This document shows, piece after piece, positions 1 to 12,582 of a DNA stretch of 64,000 nt (position 1 is the first letter of the stretch; each line of letters starts with the position of its first letter). The notes beneath the pieces were generated by a model that was given only the letters and a program-made list of their open reading frames with translations, had not been told where the DNA came from and made no database searches. The position numbers and the translations under genes were made by a program. This DNA is from Dactylis glomerata. Lineage: Eukaryota > Streptophyta > Magnoliopsida > Poales > Poaceae. The stretch is taken from NCBI GenBank assembly GCA_007115705.1, contig QXEO01000339.1:3676191-3740190 (forward strand), in the 5' to 3' direction.

Positions 1-45
1 CACTTACCTACTCGAGGACGAGCAGGAGTTAAGCTTGGGGATGCT
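1..45 (+). other. 3' end of an Athila-lineage internal region with polypurine tract
   Basis: The purine-rich AAGCTTGGGGATGCT at 31-45 lies directly before the TGATACGTCTC start of an LTR, which is where a Gypsy plus-strand primer sits. The same 45 bases occur almost unchanged, in reverse complement, at 40471-40515 next to LTR L2, so both belong to one family. The rest of this element lies left of the window. Confidence 0.8.
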
Positions 46-1640
46 TGATACGTCTCAAAGGTATCTATAATTTTTGATGCTCCATGCTTGTTTTTACACC
101 ATTTGCCTATTGTTTCGTTACACTCAGTGGCATTTTTATGCATTTTCCGAAACTAACCTATTAACGAAGTGCCACAGTGCCAGTTCCCTGTTTTCTGCTG
201 TTTTTTTTGTTCCAGAGTGATACACAGGAAATATTCTCGGAATTGGACGAAACAAGTTCCTGAAGTCTTATTTTACCCGGAAGCTTCCAGAGATCCGAAG
301 GAGAGTAGGAGGCGAGGGACCAGGGGCCCACACGCACAGGTGGCGCGGCCAGCCCCTGGCCCGCGCCACCCCCATGTGTGGCCGCCTGGCCCCTCCTCTG
401 ACATCGCCCCTTCGCCTATAAAGACCCCCCGACGAGAAAAACCTAAGGACCCGATCAGTTTTCCAGAACACATCGCGATCCGCCGCCGCCGTCGACCCGA
501 AGATCGGGAGGGTCCAGAAGCTCTTCCCGGCACCCTGCCGGAGAGGGGAATCGCCACCGGAGGTCTTCTTCATCGCCATGCTTGCCTCCAGAGCGATGAG
601 TGAGTAGTCTACCTTGGACTATGGGTCCATAGCAGTAGCTAGATGGTTGTCTTCTCCACTATGTGCTTCATGTTTAGATCTCATGAGCTGCCATACATGA
701 TTGAGATCACCGTTATGTAATTCTACATGTTTGGTTTGTTGGGATCCGATGAATATTGGTGTTTATGATTAAGTTGCTGTACTGAATTATATCTTTTGTT
801 ATCTCTATGTTGTTTATGATCTTGCATGCTCTCCGTTGTTAGTAGCTATCTTGGCCGAGTAGTTGCTAGTGACTCCAAGAGGGGGTATTTATGCTCGATA
901 GTGGGTTCATGCCTCTATTTCACCTGGGGGAGTGACAGAAACCTCTAAGGTGGTAGATGTGCTATTGCTACTAGGGAGAAAACAACATTCATATGCTCAA
1001 GGGCATATGCTTTGTTTACATTACACACTTTGCTTAATGCAATTATCTGTTGTTCACAACTTAATACTTCTAGGGTGTTCGGATTGATATCCCAGGGAGT
1101 GGATTATTAGTCATAGATGCAGTTGGATGGCGGTCTATGTATTTTGTTGTAATGCCCAGAGTAAATCTCATAGTGATCTTCTTGACATATCACGTTATCT
1201 CTATTCTATCAATTGCCCAACTGTAATTTGTTTACCCAGCATGTGTTATTTTATCTATGGAGAGACACCACTAGTGAACTGTGGATCCCGGTCCTATTTC
1301 CATCATATTACTATCACCTGTTTACTTTACTCGTACTGTTTACTTTACTCGCATACTATATTGTTTTCCACTCGATACACTCATAACCTTTGTTTCAAGC
1401 AAACCGGTGAGATTGACAACCTCATCGCAAGTTGGGAACAAAGTATTTGTTTGTGTGTGTGCAGGTTCCACAACACCTTCAGTCGTCATTGTCTCTCCTC
1501 TCCTGTTCGATAACCTTGGTTTCTTAAACTGAGGGAAAACTTGCTGCTACACTCATCATACCTTCCTCTTGGGGTTCCCAATGGGCTGGTTATTCACCAT
1601 GCACAAGGACAGTCTGCTCCACATCAACAAGGGATCAGCA
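46..1640 (+). repeat. LTR of an Athila-lineage Gypsy element (3' LTR, copy A)
   Basis: The sequence starts TGATACGTCTC after a polypurine tract and ends ...GATCAGCA at the junction with Copia sequence. It is the same family as the three minus-strand LTRs at 35886, 38849 and 45714. It matches them almost end to end except for the last ~50 bases, where those copies carry a different tail. A TATA-like CCTATAAAGA lies near 415. Short open frames inside it, for example at 169-603, are LTR sequence and not genes. The element's internal region and 5' LTR are outside the window, so a 5-bp target duplication cannot be checked. Confidence 0.8.
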
Positions 1641-2749
1641 CCCCTCTTCATTCCCTTCATGGTGGTAACCCCCTCATCAACATGAGGTAACCCCCATTTT
1701 AATTTTGCATGAAATTCATGCTAATTAAAATTCACACTTATTGATTTAATAAAACATTTTTATTTCTTTAATATTTGTTAATTCATTCAATTAACAAACA
1801 TTAACAAATACACCCTTGAGTTATTTTGATATCCCGAATACACCCTTATGTTGTCCTGTAATTCGATCGGAGTATCGTATCCACTCAAAAACGACGGCGA
1901 ACCTTAAGTGTGTCACCCTATGGTTCGTGAATAACGTGGACATGATCGAGACTCCTCTCCGATCAATAATCAACAGCGGGATCCGGAAATCCATGATGAC
2001 TTCCACTTACTCAACGATGAACTAGTGATCGTGTGAACCAGTAATGAACATAGTTAATTCCTTTTGTCTTGCGATATTATTACTTGTCCGAGATCCGATC
2101 ATTTGGTATCAACCATACCTAGTTCGATCTCGTTCCCGACAAGTCTCTTTACTCGTTCTGTGATAATGCATTCCTGTGACCTAGTCACATGCTTGCAAGC
2201 GATTCTAATGCAATATCACCGAGAAGGGCCCAGAGAATATCTTCCCATCATCGGGTCAGACAAATTCCACTCTTGATCCATGAGCCTCAACTAATACTTT
2301 CAGAATACCCAAATCAACCTTTATAATCACCCTGTGACGGTGTGACGTTTGATATCATCAAAGCACTCTTCCGGCATCAGTGATTAACATGATCTCATGG
2401 TCTGAGGATTAGAACTATTTCGTATGAGTTTGATATAGCAATGAACTTGATGACTTGACCGTATTGCTATTCATACTATGGGTGTGAGTGTTCATCACAT
2501 CATTCTTCGAATGATATGACCCCGTTATTAACAACATCCAATGTTCATGATCAAGAAACCTTGATCATCGGTTAATCAACGAGCTAGTATAAAAGAGAGG
2601 CTTTACTAGGAACCTTTTAGTTTATTAATCACACACAAGTATTAATGTTTCCGATTAATACAATTCTAGCATGAGAAATAAACATTTATCATAAACATGG
2701 AATATGATAATAACCACTTTATTATTGCCTCTCGGGCATATTCCCTTCA
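1641..2749 (-). repeat. 3' LTR of Copia X, truncated
   Basis: This segment matches 8316-9256 plus 27481-27668, the other LTR. On the minus strand it starts TGAAGGGAATATGCCC at 2749. About 565 bases of the LTR's far end, present at 7750-8315 in the partner, are missing here. They are replaced by LTR copy A, which ends exactly at 1640. Confidence 0.85.
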
Positions 2750-2760
2750 GTCTCCCACTT
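2750..2760 (-). other. Polypurine tract of Copia X
   Basis: On the minus strand AAGTGGGAGAC lies directly before the LTR start TGAAGGG at 2749, the standard plus-strand priming position. Confidence 0.75.
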
Positions 2761-5700
2761 GCACTAGAGTCAATAATCTAGTTGATACTTGCGTATATAA
2801 CACTTATGGCATTCACGTGTTATATGTACGCGTTGCATGTGGTAAACCTGATCTCCAGATCTGACACTTTCAGCTCTGTGTGTATTTGCATGTCTTTGCG
2901 TCTCTATGCATCACTCATTCTCAAATGAGATAGTTGGGTATAAATTTGGTCCTTTGGTGAGACCTTAGTTCCTTTAGCTAAAATCATGTTGTCACTACTG
3001 TCGCACAATAGATCTTCATAGTAATAGCCAGCTTGGAACTACACCTAGTTTGATAACAAACTTCTTGACACAAATACCCTCTTTTGCTACTTCTAAAGCA
3101 GCCATATACTCAACCTTTGTTGTAGAATCCATCACAATGTCTTAACTTTGGAACTCATCCAAATCCATTATGGAACTTCCTTCCATTACATTGTGCCACC
3201 TAACGTATAGCTAAAATTGAGATAAACTTAATTTGTATCTTGTGACAAACTTAGTATCAATGTAACACTTTACAATGAACTATGTGTCACTTTTTCATAC
3301 ATAATATATATCCTTAGTCCTTCCAAAGCACATAAGGATATCTTTACTATTGTCCAGTGATCATCTTATGACATTTATCACTCTGGTATATGCTCATAAC
3401 ATTTAGAGCATAGGACATATCTGGATACGTACATATCACGGTATACATGATCGATCAAATCATTCATGTGGCTTTACTCATCAAGTGTCAAAAAACACCT
3501 GAATCTTGTTTTAACCTCTTCCATGCGGCAAGAACTTTTCTCGTCGTTTCCATATTGAACTTCATTCAATATTTCGTCTATGTACTTTGGCACAACCATA
3601 TTGGCACCTCGATCTATCTACATAGACATCGAGACCCAATATTTTGGTTTTGCCTAAGTCTTTCATTGAAATCTAATTTTAATGAAATTCCTAACCAGTG
3701 TCAATAAAAGATACATCATTTCCAATTAACAATATGTCTTCTACATAATGTACTAGAAATATGTCTCAGCGCTCCCACTTAATTTCTTGCAAATGCAAGC
3801 ATATTCATCGTATCTGATGAAACTAAACCTTTTAATTATTTCATCACGGTGAACATTCCAACTCTGCGATGCTTACTTCAACCATTGAAGTTTGCATGCC
3901 TTTTAGCATCCTTTGAATTTACAAAACCCATTGGACCATGTCATGTACATGTCCAAGGTAACCATTCTATTAGAAGAATGTTGTCTTGTTTGTTCAACTA
4001 ACATATACCAAACTTGGCATATGTAGTGGTTGCTACAGTAATCCGTCCAGATAAAATATCGCTATGAAAGATCAAATCTTGTCACAGTCAACTCCTTGAA
4101 CATAATCGTAAACTCTTTTAACGATGTGTCGACTATTTCATAGATGTTAAACATCCATGTCTGTCTTTATAGATCCAAATACGTTCATTAGGCTTCATGC
4201 CTTTTGAGGGTCTTCCAAGTTCAGAAACTTGGTTTCTCGTGTATGGAACTATCACGGATTTTATGGCTTCTAGCCATTTGACGGAGTCAGGGCCCATCAT
4301 TGCTTCTTTGCATGTAGTTGGTTCATCATTGTCAAACAATAATGATCTTTTCTCAAATCTAACTATTTGATTGTTATCTGACTCACGCGGTTCAATAGGA
4401 ACTTAGATATCTGTGACCACAACTTTTGAGGTACTATATCCATGCGCATTGTGGCCGCCTCCGGGACACTTCCCGACGCTGCGCTACTCAGCACATATAG
4501 CTTAGGTTCAATAACCTAATCAAAGTTCTATTGTCCTCCCACTTGACTTTTTGCGAAAAATTCCTTCTCAAGAAACTTGACGTTTTCAGCGACAAACACT
4601 TTTGTCTTCAGTGTTTTGGAGGAATACCCAACAGTTACTTTGGGATAACCTACAAAGATGTATTTATCCGACCTTCGTTGTAAACATTTTACATATGGCT
4701 AGCATACCAAAATTTTAGAAAAGACAACTTGGGTTTTATCCCATGCCATAACTCATATGGTGTCATTTCAACGGATCATGATGGCGCTCTTTTCAGTGTA
4801 AAAGCGGTAGTCTCTAAAGCTTTATCCTTAAAATATAATGGCAGTTTTATAGACGACACCTTTGATCCAATGATGTCAAACAAAGTTTGATTTCATCTCT
4901 CGAACACTCCATACTCCTATGGTGTTTCGGGAAATACAAGTCTATGGAACGATTCCTCAACTTTTAGGTGTTAGCTAAACTTGTAACTCAAATATCTTCC
5001 TTTATGATTAAATCATAAATTCTTTATTCTCTTGTTACAATGATTTTCCACTTTATCTAGAAATACTTTGAACATTTTTCAAATATTTCATACTTCTTCC
5101 TTATCAAGTAAATATACACATATATCTACTCAAATCATCGGTTAAAGTAAATGAAGATCAAGAATTCACCACTCACGGCTACACATAATGGACTATATAC
5201 ATCAACATGTATAATATCTAATAAGTTAGTCGTCCGTTCTTCTTTGGCCTACAAACAGGGTTTTAATCATCTCTAGGAAATTTTCACAAGTGTCAATTGA
5301 TTCAAAATCAAAAGACTCCAAAATCCCATCAACATGGAGTTTCTTCATGTTTACTTTCCAATATGATTTAAATGGTGGTGTCACTCATAAGTGATCTTCT
5401 AATCATTTGTCTTGAGACATTTTTAGCATCAGTGTTATGGATGTGATTTCTCCAACAAGATAAGCGTTCATCCATCTTTTATGAATGCGGTAATAATTTG
5501 AACAACCATTGTTCTCATAATACCAGAACAAAATAACAATTATTCAAACAAATCTTGAAGGCTAGGTTTAATTCCAACGAAACACAATAACACTTTATTT
5601 GTTTTCGATGAGAATCATCCCATATTCATTTGCTAGTTAATTAGGCTATTGTAGTTCTTGTATTGCGTTGTTCTGTATGACAGTTCATACCAACCAATTT

Positions 5701-7732
5701 AGTATCAAATACTCAAGAACCACATTGTTTTAACAAGCAACGAATACACCCATAACATGTATATCTTCTATATACCTGAGCTGGACATTTCTAGTCTTTT
5801 CTTTTCCGCCAGAATAAATTTTGGATTCTCTTTTAGCAATTATTTTTCGTCTAGAAGAATCTATCAACATCAATAGTGGCGCCATACATATGGCACATAG
5901 TTCAAGGCATGATTAGTCAAACACTAATACCCTTGGACTCGCACTTTGAAGTAGATCACCATTATCAAATATTTGGCGTTCTTCCTAATTCCATTCTTTA
6001 GTAATCTTTTTAGTGTAGTAAACATTTTACCTACATCTTATATTCATCCTATCATGACAACTTTCATGATCAAGCTACTATAGCTCATGAGGATGAATTG
6101 TGAGTATAATGCTAGTTCCCAAAACCTTTTTAGGAGATCTAGACGGCTAGCGTCTCTAATCTTTGCAAATTCTCATACAATATGAGAACATGTGTCTTAC
6201 TAAATTATACTCTATCACATTGCAACCAAACATTGTTTCAGATATCAAAATATCTTCCACACATGATAGTTTATAAAACAATTCTTTCAACTCCTAGATA
6301 ACCTTGATACTAAAAACAACTTTTGAATATCAAGGATCATGGAGGCAAGTGTGATACTTAGATACTAACACTGGAATTGTACTCTTAATTTAATAATACT
6401 TATTAAAATTCATCGAGTAAACAAGGTTTGCTAAAAGTTTGCAATAGGACTTTAAACTTTAGATTGACATTCAAACAATATGACACCAGTTCGTAAAGTT
6501 AGCATCCAGAATTCAATAGTTCTATCATCTCAAATATAGCTAATCGCAAGGTAGTAAACAGATGCCAATGACTACAACAAACTATGCAAATTCACTTTGA
6601 TTTAGTTCATGATAAATTGAGTTCTATAATTCAAAATTACTAAGTGAACTCCCACTTAAAAACAACATCCCTCTTAGTTTTCTTAAGTGATTACATGAAC
6701 CAAATTCACTATACCGCAACCGATCATCACGTGCAACGGCATAGTTTCAAAGGCGAACATCACCATGTTCATCATATCAACCATATGACTCATGCTTAAC
6801 CTTTCGGTTCGTGTTCCGAGGCCATCTTTGTACATGCTAGGCTCGCCAAGTAGAACCATAGCACTTGCGTGTGTAAAACTGTCTTACACCCGTCGTATGT
6901 GAACGTAGAGTCTGTCACACCCGATCATCACGTGGTGTCTCGAAATGACAAACTTTCTTGACGGTGCATGCTATGGAAGAACACATTTTTATCTTGATAT
7001 TTATGTGAGAGGGATCATCTTATAATGCTACCGCGCGATCAAATCTAAGCAGAATAAGATGCATAAAAGGATAAACATCATATGCATATATAATGTGATA
7101 TGATATGGTCCTTCACGCATTCGATCTCCATCTTGTGCGTCATGGCATGATCTCCATCTTTCCACCGGCGTAGCACCAAGGTCCATGGCGCGCCACCTTG
7201 GTTGTCTTCCTCCATTACAATATATCACTTGGATATATATATTTGGCACGCAGGCCATTTAAATGTAAAGACAACCATATGGCTCCTGCCGGTTGTTTAT
7301 AACTTACAAAAAGGATCATCGCATACAATTTGTAACATAAACAATTTAACCATATCATATCATATGCCTTGCAAAAACAAGTTAGACGTTTCTAATTTGT
7401 CTTGCATATTTTACGTGGTTTGGGGCTTTCTAGGAAGAACCGTTCTTACCTACGAACATGTAACCACAACGGTGATTAAATATAATTTACAACTCTTTGT
7501 AAAATAGATCATAACTATAGTGGGAGAAACGTGCACCCGCAAAGCCACATATGCCGAAGCATGTCAAGTGTGGGACAAGTCTCGTGAACGCGGTCACGTA
7601 AGGTTAGTCTCGGGCAGCTTCAATCCCACTATGCCACTATGATCCAAAATACAAAATAAATTGCAATAACATGATCATCAACGCCCACATCCACATGTGT
7701 TCTAACCATGCATACCAACTACGCATAGAGAT
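2761..7732 (-). pseudogene. Degenerate internal region of Copia X (gag-pol remnants)
   Basis: About 5 kb lies between the polypurine tract and the primer site, with no open frame longer than about 110 codons on the sense strand. The clearest coding remnant is the RT entry region at 4085-4345. The stretch is AT-rich and full of stops and small indels, as expected of an old inactivated Copia gag-pol. Only scattered pieces can be read, so domain borders are not given. Confidence 0.75.
4085..4345 (-). pseudogene. Copia reverse transcriptase remnant in element X
   Basis: A frame of 68 codons (4133-4339) reads FDNDEPTTCKEAMMGPDS and then KWLEAIKS. This is the recognisable start of the Copia RT domain, in which these motifs precede the conserved lysine/tryptophan block. 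The frame then breaks and the catalytic YVDD is not intact in any nearby frame I read. It would be non-functional and marks the sense strand of element X as minus. Confidence 0.7.
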
Positions 7733-7745
7733 GGCTCTGATACCA
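7733..7745 (-). other. Primer binding site of Copia X (tRNA-iMet type)
   Basis: The minus strand reads TGGTATCAGAGCC, complementary to the 3' end of initiator methionine tRNA, four bases inside the LTR border at 7750. This is the typical Copia primer site and fixes element orientation. Confidence 0.85.
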
Positions 7746-7749
7746 CTGA

Positions 7750-9256
7750 TGGGTTCGTAGCATAGAAAACAAAAAATTTCCCACGCAAGAACACATAAAC
7801 TAGCCAAGATACTCTACGAGGTGGTAGCAACGGAGACTAACCCTCGATGACCGTAAGCGGGGATTACGTTCCCGCACAAACGTTGATGATGGAGAGTAGA
7901 TGAAGACGCACGTAGTCGACGTAGTTGTTCACTTGATGTAGTCGACATAGTGGTTCACTTGACGATCACAAGATCGTGTACACGGCGCCACAAGTGGCAG
8001 CGCCCCCGTGCTCGGTCACACATACAGCTCATCGTCGACTCCTCCATGCCCTCAGTCCAGCGGGGCAGCGGAAGAAGGGATCCGCCGGATACTCCACCAC
8101 ACACTTCTCCAAGTGTATGAACTACGAACTACAATTCCGGCAGAGCTTCGCTAAGCTGAGACGGAAATTGGGCAGCAACTATGCGAAGGAGGGGGGATCA
8201 AGAAGTGTGTCACATGGAGGAGAGGGAGGGGTTTATATAGGGGAGGAGGGGGCAGCCCCCAAGGGGGGTGCGCCGGCCCCAAGGAGGAGTTCCTCCTCCT
8301 CATCATGGTGGTAACCCCCTCTTCATTCCCTTCATGGTGGTAACCCCCTCATCAACATGAGGTAACCCCCATTTTAATTTTGCATGACATTCATGCTAAT
8401 TAAAATTCACACTTATTGATTTAATAAAACATTTTTATTTCTTTAATATTTGTTAATTCAGTCAATTAACAAACATTAACAAATACACCCTTGAGTTATT
8501 TTGATATCCCAAAACAGTTTTGGTGCTTTTCTGAAACAACCCTTATGTTGTCCTGTAATTCGATCGGAGTATCGTATCCACTCAAAAATGACGGCGAACC
8601 TTAAGTGTGTCACCCTACGGTTCGTGAATAACGTGGACATGATCGAGACTCCTCTCCGATCAATAATCAACAGCGGGATCTGGAAATCCATGATGACTCC
8701 CACTTACTCAACGATGAACTAGTGATCGTGTGAACCAGTAACGAACATAGTTAATTCCTTTTGTCTCGCGATATTATTACTTGTCCAAGATCCGATCATT
8801 TGGTATCAACCATACCTAGTTCGATCTCGTTCCCGACAAGTCTCTTTCCTCGTTCCGTGATAATGCATTCCTGTGACCTAGTCACATGCTTGCAAGCGAT
8901 TCTAATGCAATATCACCGAGAAGGGCCCAGAGAATATCTTCCCATCATTGGGTCGGACAAATTCCACTCTTGATCCATGAGCCTCAACTAATACTTTCAG
9001 AATACCCAAATCAACCTTTATAATCACCCTGTGATGGTGTGACGTTTGATATCATCAAAGCACTCTTTCGGCATCAGTGATTAACATGATCTCATGGTCT
9101 GAGGATTAGAACTATTTCGTATGAGTTTGATATAGCAATGAACTTGATGACTTGACCGTATTGCTATTCATACTATGGGTGTGAGTGTTCATCACATCAT
9201 TCTTCGAATGATACGACCCCGTTATTAACAACATCCAATGTTCATGATCAGGAAAC
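7750..9256 (-). repeat. 5' LTR of Copia X, first part
   Basis: The LTR end (minus-strand ...CGAACCCA) is at 7750 next to the primer site. From 8316 on it matches the 3' LTR at 1641 onward. The LTR is interrupted after GAAAC (9252-9256) by element B and resumes at 27481, giving a reconstructed length of about 1.7 kb. Compared with its partner it has a local replacement near 8507-8535, where about 20 extra bases appear. The GC-rich 7976-8314 segment is LTR sequence, not a gene. Confidence 0.85.
9252..9256. other. Target site duplication GAAAC, left copy (element B)
   Basis: GAAAC precedes the TGATACG start of element B and is repeated at 27476-27480 directly after its terminal ...TCATCA. The intact site is seen in the other Copia LTR near 2554. 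Confidence 0.9.
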
Positions 9257-10755
9257 TGATACGTCCAATTTGCATCACTATTTTATATCATAATTTACTG
9301 TTATTCATTGATGTATTTCATATTTAGATAAGATACTTATGTTATTTCCTTTATTTTCACATGTTTGATGATCATCGGAGGAGTTGCTGCCGGAGTCAGG
9401 ATTCTGCTGGAAAAAGGACCATCAAGAGACCATATTTTGAAGATCAGGAAAATTCCAGAAAAATACCCAGAAATTATAATTTTCCAGAAGACTCAGGAAG
9501 CCAGAAGAGGGAGTCGAGAGGAGCCAGGGGGCCCACACGCCAGGGTGGCGCGGCCAGCCGCGCGGGCCTGCGTGAGGCACCCCTGGCCCACCTCTGGTCT
9601 CGCCCCTCCGCGTACATCATCGTCCCCGAAAACCTAAGTCAAAGGGGGGGCTCAGAGTTAGACACAGCCGCCTCTGTGGGGCGGAGAACACCAGAGAGAG
9701 AAAGCTCTCCGGCAGGGAGAAATCTGCCGGGGAAATTCCTTCCCGGAGAGGGGAGATCGTCGCCATCGTCATCACCATCGCACTGGACTTCATCGGGATC
9801 ATCATCATCATCATCTCCATCACCAGCACCTTCATCTCCACCATCCCCACGCCATCCCGCTGTAACATCTTGAGTTGGATCTTGTTATATTCATAGGGGA
9901 AACTTTCCCGGTGTTGATTACTCTTGTAGTTGATGCTATTGAGTGGAACCGTTGAGTTAAGGTTTATGTTCAGATTGTTATTTACCATTATTTCACCTCT
10001 GATCATGATCCATATGATGTCTTGTGAGTAGTTCGTTTAGTTCTTGAGGACATGGGAGAAGTCAAGATGTTAGTAGTGAATTATTGTTGAGAAATATTTA
10101 ATGGTTTGATGTTGTTGTGGTGCTATTTCACTAGTGGTGTCATGTGAACGTCGACTACATGATACTTCACCATTTATGGGCCTAGTGAGATGCATTGTGT
10201 ATTTGGCTACCGATTGTGGGGTTGCTGGAGTGACAGAAACCTAAACCTCCGTTGGGAAACCATTGCACCAGGGAGCGTAGGATCTTAGAGTTTAAGGCTG
10301 TGGTTAGATTTATCTTAATTACTTTCTTGTATTTGTGGATGCTTGCAAGGGGTATAATCACAAGTGTGTATTTATCCTAGTAAGGGTAGTGCGCTAGCGC
10401 AGGTTCACCCCCATAACACCTATCAAACCAATAAATACTATTGGCTCTATGAAGCGAAAGCTCTTGACTGAAACTCCCGTGTGTCCTCGAGAACGTTTGG
10501 TTATTATAAGTACACAACCGGCTTGTCCTTTGCTGAAGAAAGGATTGGGCCACTTGCTGCAATTTTTACTACTGTCTTTTATTTACTCGCACTTTATTTA
10601 CTCGTATTACCAAATACCCCTGAAAACCTGTTTGCTAGTATTTACAGTGATTCCTTGATCAAAACTGCTCATCAACATCTTCTGCTCCTCGTTGGGTTCG
10701 ACACTCTTATTTATCGAAAGTACTACGATACACCCCCTATACTTGTGGGTCATCA
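9257..10755 (+). repeat. 5' LTR of element B
   Basis: The 1499-bp LTR starts TGATACGTCC and ends ...GGTCATCA. It includes a short run of ATC/CAT triplets near 9765-9845 and a GC-rich patch around 9530-9600. The frames at 9361-9873 and their equivalents at 18278-18587 are LTR sequence with no recognisable protein. Confidence 0.92.
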
Positions 10756-10765
10756 AGACTATTTT

Positions 10766-10784
10766 CGGGCGCCGTTGCCGGGGA
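10766..10784 (+). other. Primer binding site of element B (tRNA-Asp type, altered first base)
   Basis: GGCGCCGTTGCCGGGGA lies ten bases downstream of the LTR end and matches the Athila-type primer site seen at 45686-45703. The terminal T that pairs with the A of the tRNA CCA end is replaced by G here. Confidence 0.75.
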
Positions 10785-10995
10785 GTGTAGCGCTATTGAA
10801 GAGTGGAATTGGTAAAGGTAACCGTCGCTGTGAGTATTGTTTTTATTTTGTCTTTTATTTTTGTTTTACTCTACTATAGAGAACTCTCCATTTGGTTTCC
10901 TATTTGGAAACACATCTACCACTACTGCTACTGCTGCACATGCGGAGGAACCACCACCGCCACCGCCTGCTGAAATTGATCCTTTTAAAATACCT

Positions 10996-12582
10996 ATGAA
11001 AATTGTTGGGCGTATTATGGATAACTGCTATTCAGGAGATGGAACTATCCATCCGGGTGATCACTTATTATTTATACATGAATTATGCGAGTTGTTCAGA
11101 TGTGCAGGTATTTCACCAAGCCAGGTTAAGAAGAAATTATTCTCATTATCATTGAAAGGCAGAGCTGAAGAGTGGTATCGACTACTCCAAGATGGTCCAT
11201 CTATGGCATGGGAGGATATTGTGCCTCTCTTTTATTCCAAGTTTTATCCTCCAAGTGAAATTCATAAAGACCGTAACCGGATATATAATTTTTGGCCTCA
11301 TGATGGAGAGAGTATTGCCCAAGCGTGGGGGAGATTGAAGTTACTAATGCTCAAATGCCCCATTCATGAGCTCCCCAATAATATTGTTATTAATAATTTT
11401 TATGCACGGCTTACTCTTCCTGATAAGGATTATTTGGATGCTTCTTGCTTTGGATCATTTACTCATATGAAAGAAGATGCTAAGTGGAAACTTCTTGACC
11501 GTATACAAGAAAATGCTGAAGGATGGGAAAACGACAAAGGTAGGAAGTCAGGTATAAACTATGATTATGAATGCATTAAATCTTTTATGGAGACCGATGA
11601 CTTTCATGGTGTTAGCACTGCCTATGGTCTTGATTCTCAAATACTTGCTAATTGTCTTAAGGCCTTTGCCTCTTATATTGATGTTCCAAAGAAAGATTGG
11701 AACAAATATCATGCGCCTTATAAAGATTCTATTAGTCATATTCCTGCTGCAGCTACTGAAGTTTGTACTATTGATAGCATTGTGCCTGAGCCTTATTTTG
11801 AGAAGACACCTTTCCCTGCTAAGGTAAAGAAGTATTCTACTTTGGTAAGTGTGTCTAATAAAAGTACTAAGAAAGCTGCAGAACCGGATGAGCAAATTAC
11901 TATTAAGTCTCCTGTTGCTATATTGAAGGATCTTGTTACTAAAGATGTAGGGGATGAATATATTCTTTTTTGTGAAGATGCTTCTAACATTCTCTCACAT
12001 CCTAAAAAGCATAGGAAAGCAAGTGTTCCTGTTATTTCTGTCAGGATTGGAGATCATTGCTATTATGGTTTATGTGATATTGGTGCTAGTGCAAGTGCTA
12101 TTCCTTTAGAGCTTTACAAAGAAATCATGCACGAGATTGGCGCTTGTGAACTTGAAGATATTGATGTGGTTGTTCAGCTTGCTAACAGAGAGACAGTTTG
12201 GCCTCTTGGTATTGTCCGAGATGTGGAAGTTCTTTGCGGTAAGACTAAATACCCTACTGATTTTCTAGTACTTGGTAAGGAGGCTAGTAAAACTTGTACT
12301 ATTATTTTTGGTAGACCATTTTTGAACACCTGTGGTGCCGTGATAGATTGTAAGAAGGAGAAATTTTTTACTAAGTTTAATGGAGAGTCTTATGAGTTTA
12401 ATTTTTCCAAGTTTGCTAAGACTTCTTATGAAAATGACACGCCTAATGAAAATTTTCAAGTTGAGCAGCTTGCTTCTATTGCTCTTGCCCCTAATAATGC
12501 CTTGCAGCAATTCATGGAAGATCACGAAAGTGATGTTTTTAGCAAGGAAAGAGAAGAGATTGACGATATTCTCCTTTGTTAA
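10996..12582 (+). CDS. Gag-protease part of the Athila-type polyprotein (element B)
   Basis: The frame is open from 10837, with the first ATG at 10996, and stops at TAA 12580-12582. The N-terminal part is a retrotransposon gag domain, with SLKGRAEEWYRLL and then FYSKFYPPSEIHKDRNRI. The C-terminal part is a retroviral-type aspartic protease, with CDIGASASAIPLELY near 12072-12116 and the IIFGRPFLNTCGAVIDC flap/C-terminal motif near 12301-12350. The active-site motif is D-I-G-A, where D-L/T-G-A is usual for the lineage. The downstream pol region is in the same frame, so the stop at 12580 probably interrupts one gag-pol polyprotein rather than ending a natural gag. The true initiation site is uncertain. 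Confidence 0.85.
   Translation: MKIVGRIMDNCYSGDGTIHPGDHLLFIHELCELFRCAGISPSQVKKKLFSLSLKGRAEEWYRLLQDGPSMAWEDIVPLFYSKFYPPSEIHKDRNRIYNFWPHDGESIAQAWGRLKLLMLKCPIHELPNNIVINNFYARLTLPDKDYLDASCFGSFTHMKEDAKWKLLDRIQENAEGWENDKGRKSGINYDYECIKSFMETDDFHGVSTAYGLDSQILANCLKAFASYIDVPKKDWNKYHAPYKDSISHIPAAATEVCTIDSIVPEPYFEKTPFPAKVKKYSTLVSVSNKSTKKAAEPDEQITIKSPVAILKDLVTKDVGDEYILFCEDASNILSHPKKHRKASVPVISVRIGDHCYYGLCDIGASASAIPLELYKEIMHEIGACELEDIDVVVQLANRETVWPLGIVRDVEVLCGKTKYPTDFLVLGKEASKTCTIIFGRPFLNTCGAVIDCKKEKFFTKFNGESYEFNFSKFAKTSYENDTPNENFQVEQLASIALAPNNALQQFMEDHESDVFSKEREEIDDILLC

Noticed and set aside
7733..7745. tRNA-like match
   Set aside because: Only a primer binding site complementary to a tRNA end; no tRNA gene structure surrounds it. 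The same holds for the sites at 10766, 25957, 38821 and 45686.
9361..9873. 170-codon Ser/Arg-rich frame and its copy at 18278
   Set aside because: Located in element B LTRs, where the ATC-triplet run makes Ser-rich text. No domain is seen and the frame breaks in the second copy.
10481..10879. 132-codon hydrophobic frame repeated at 27084-27485
   Set aside because: It is LTR sequence of element B present in both LTRs. The apparent membrane segment comes from TTTA-rich DNA.
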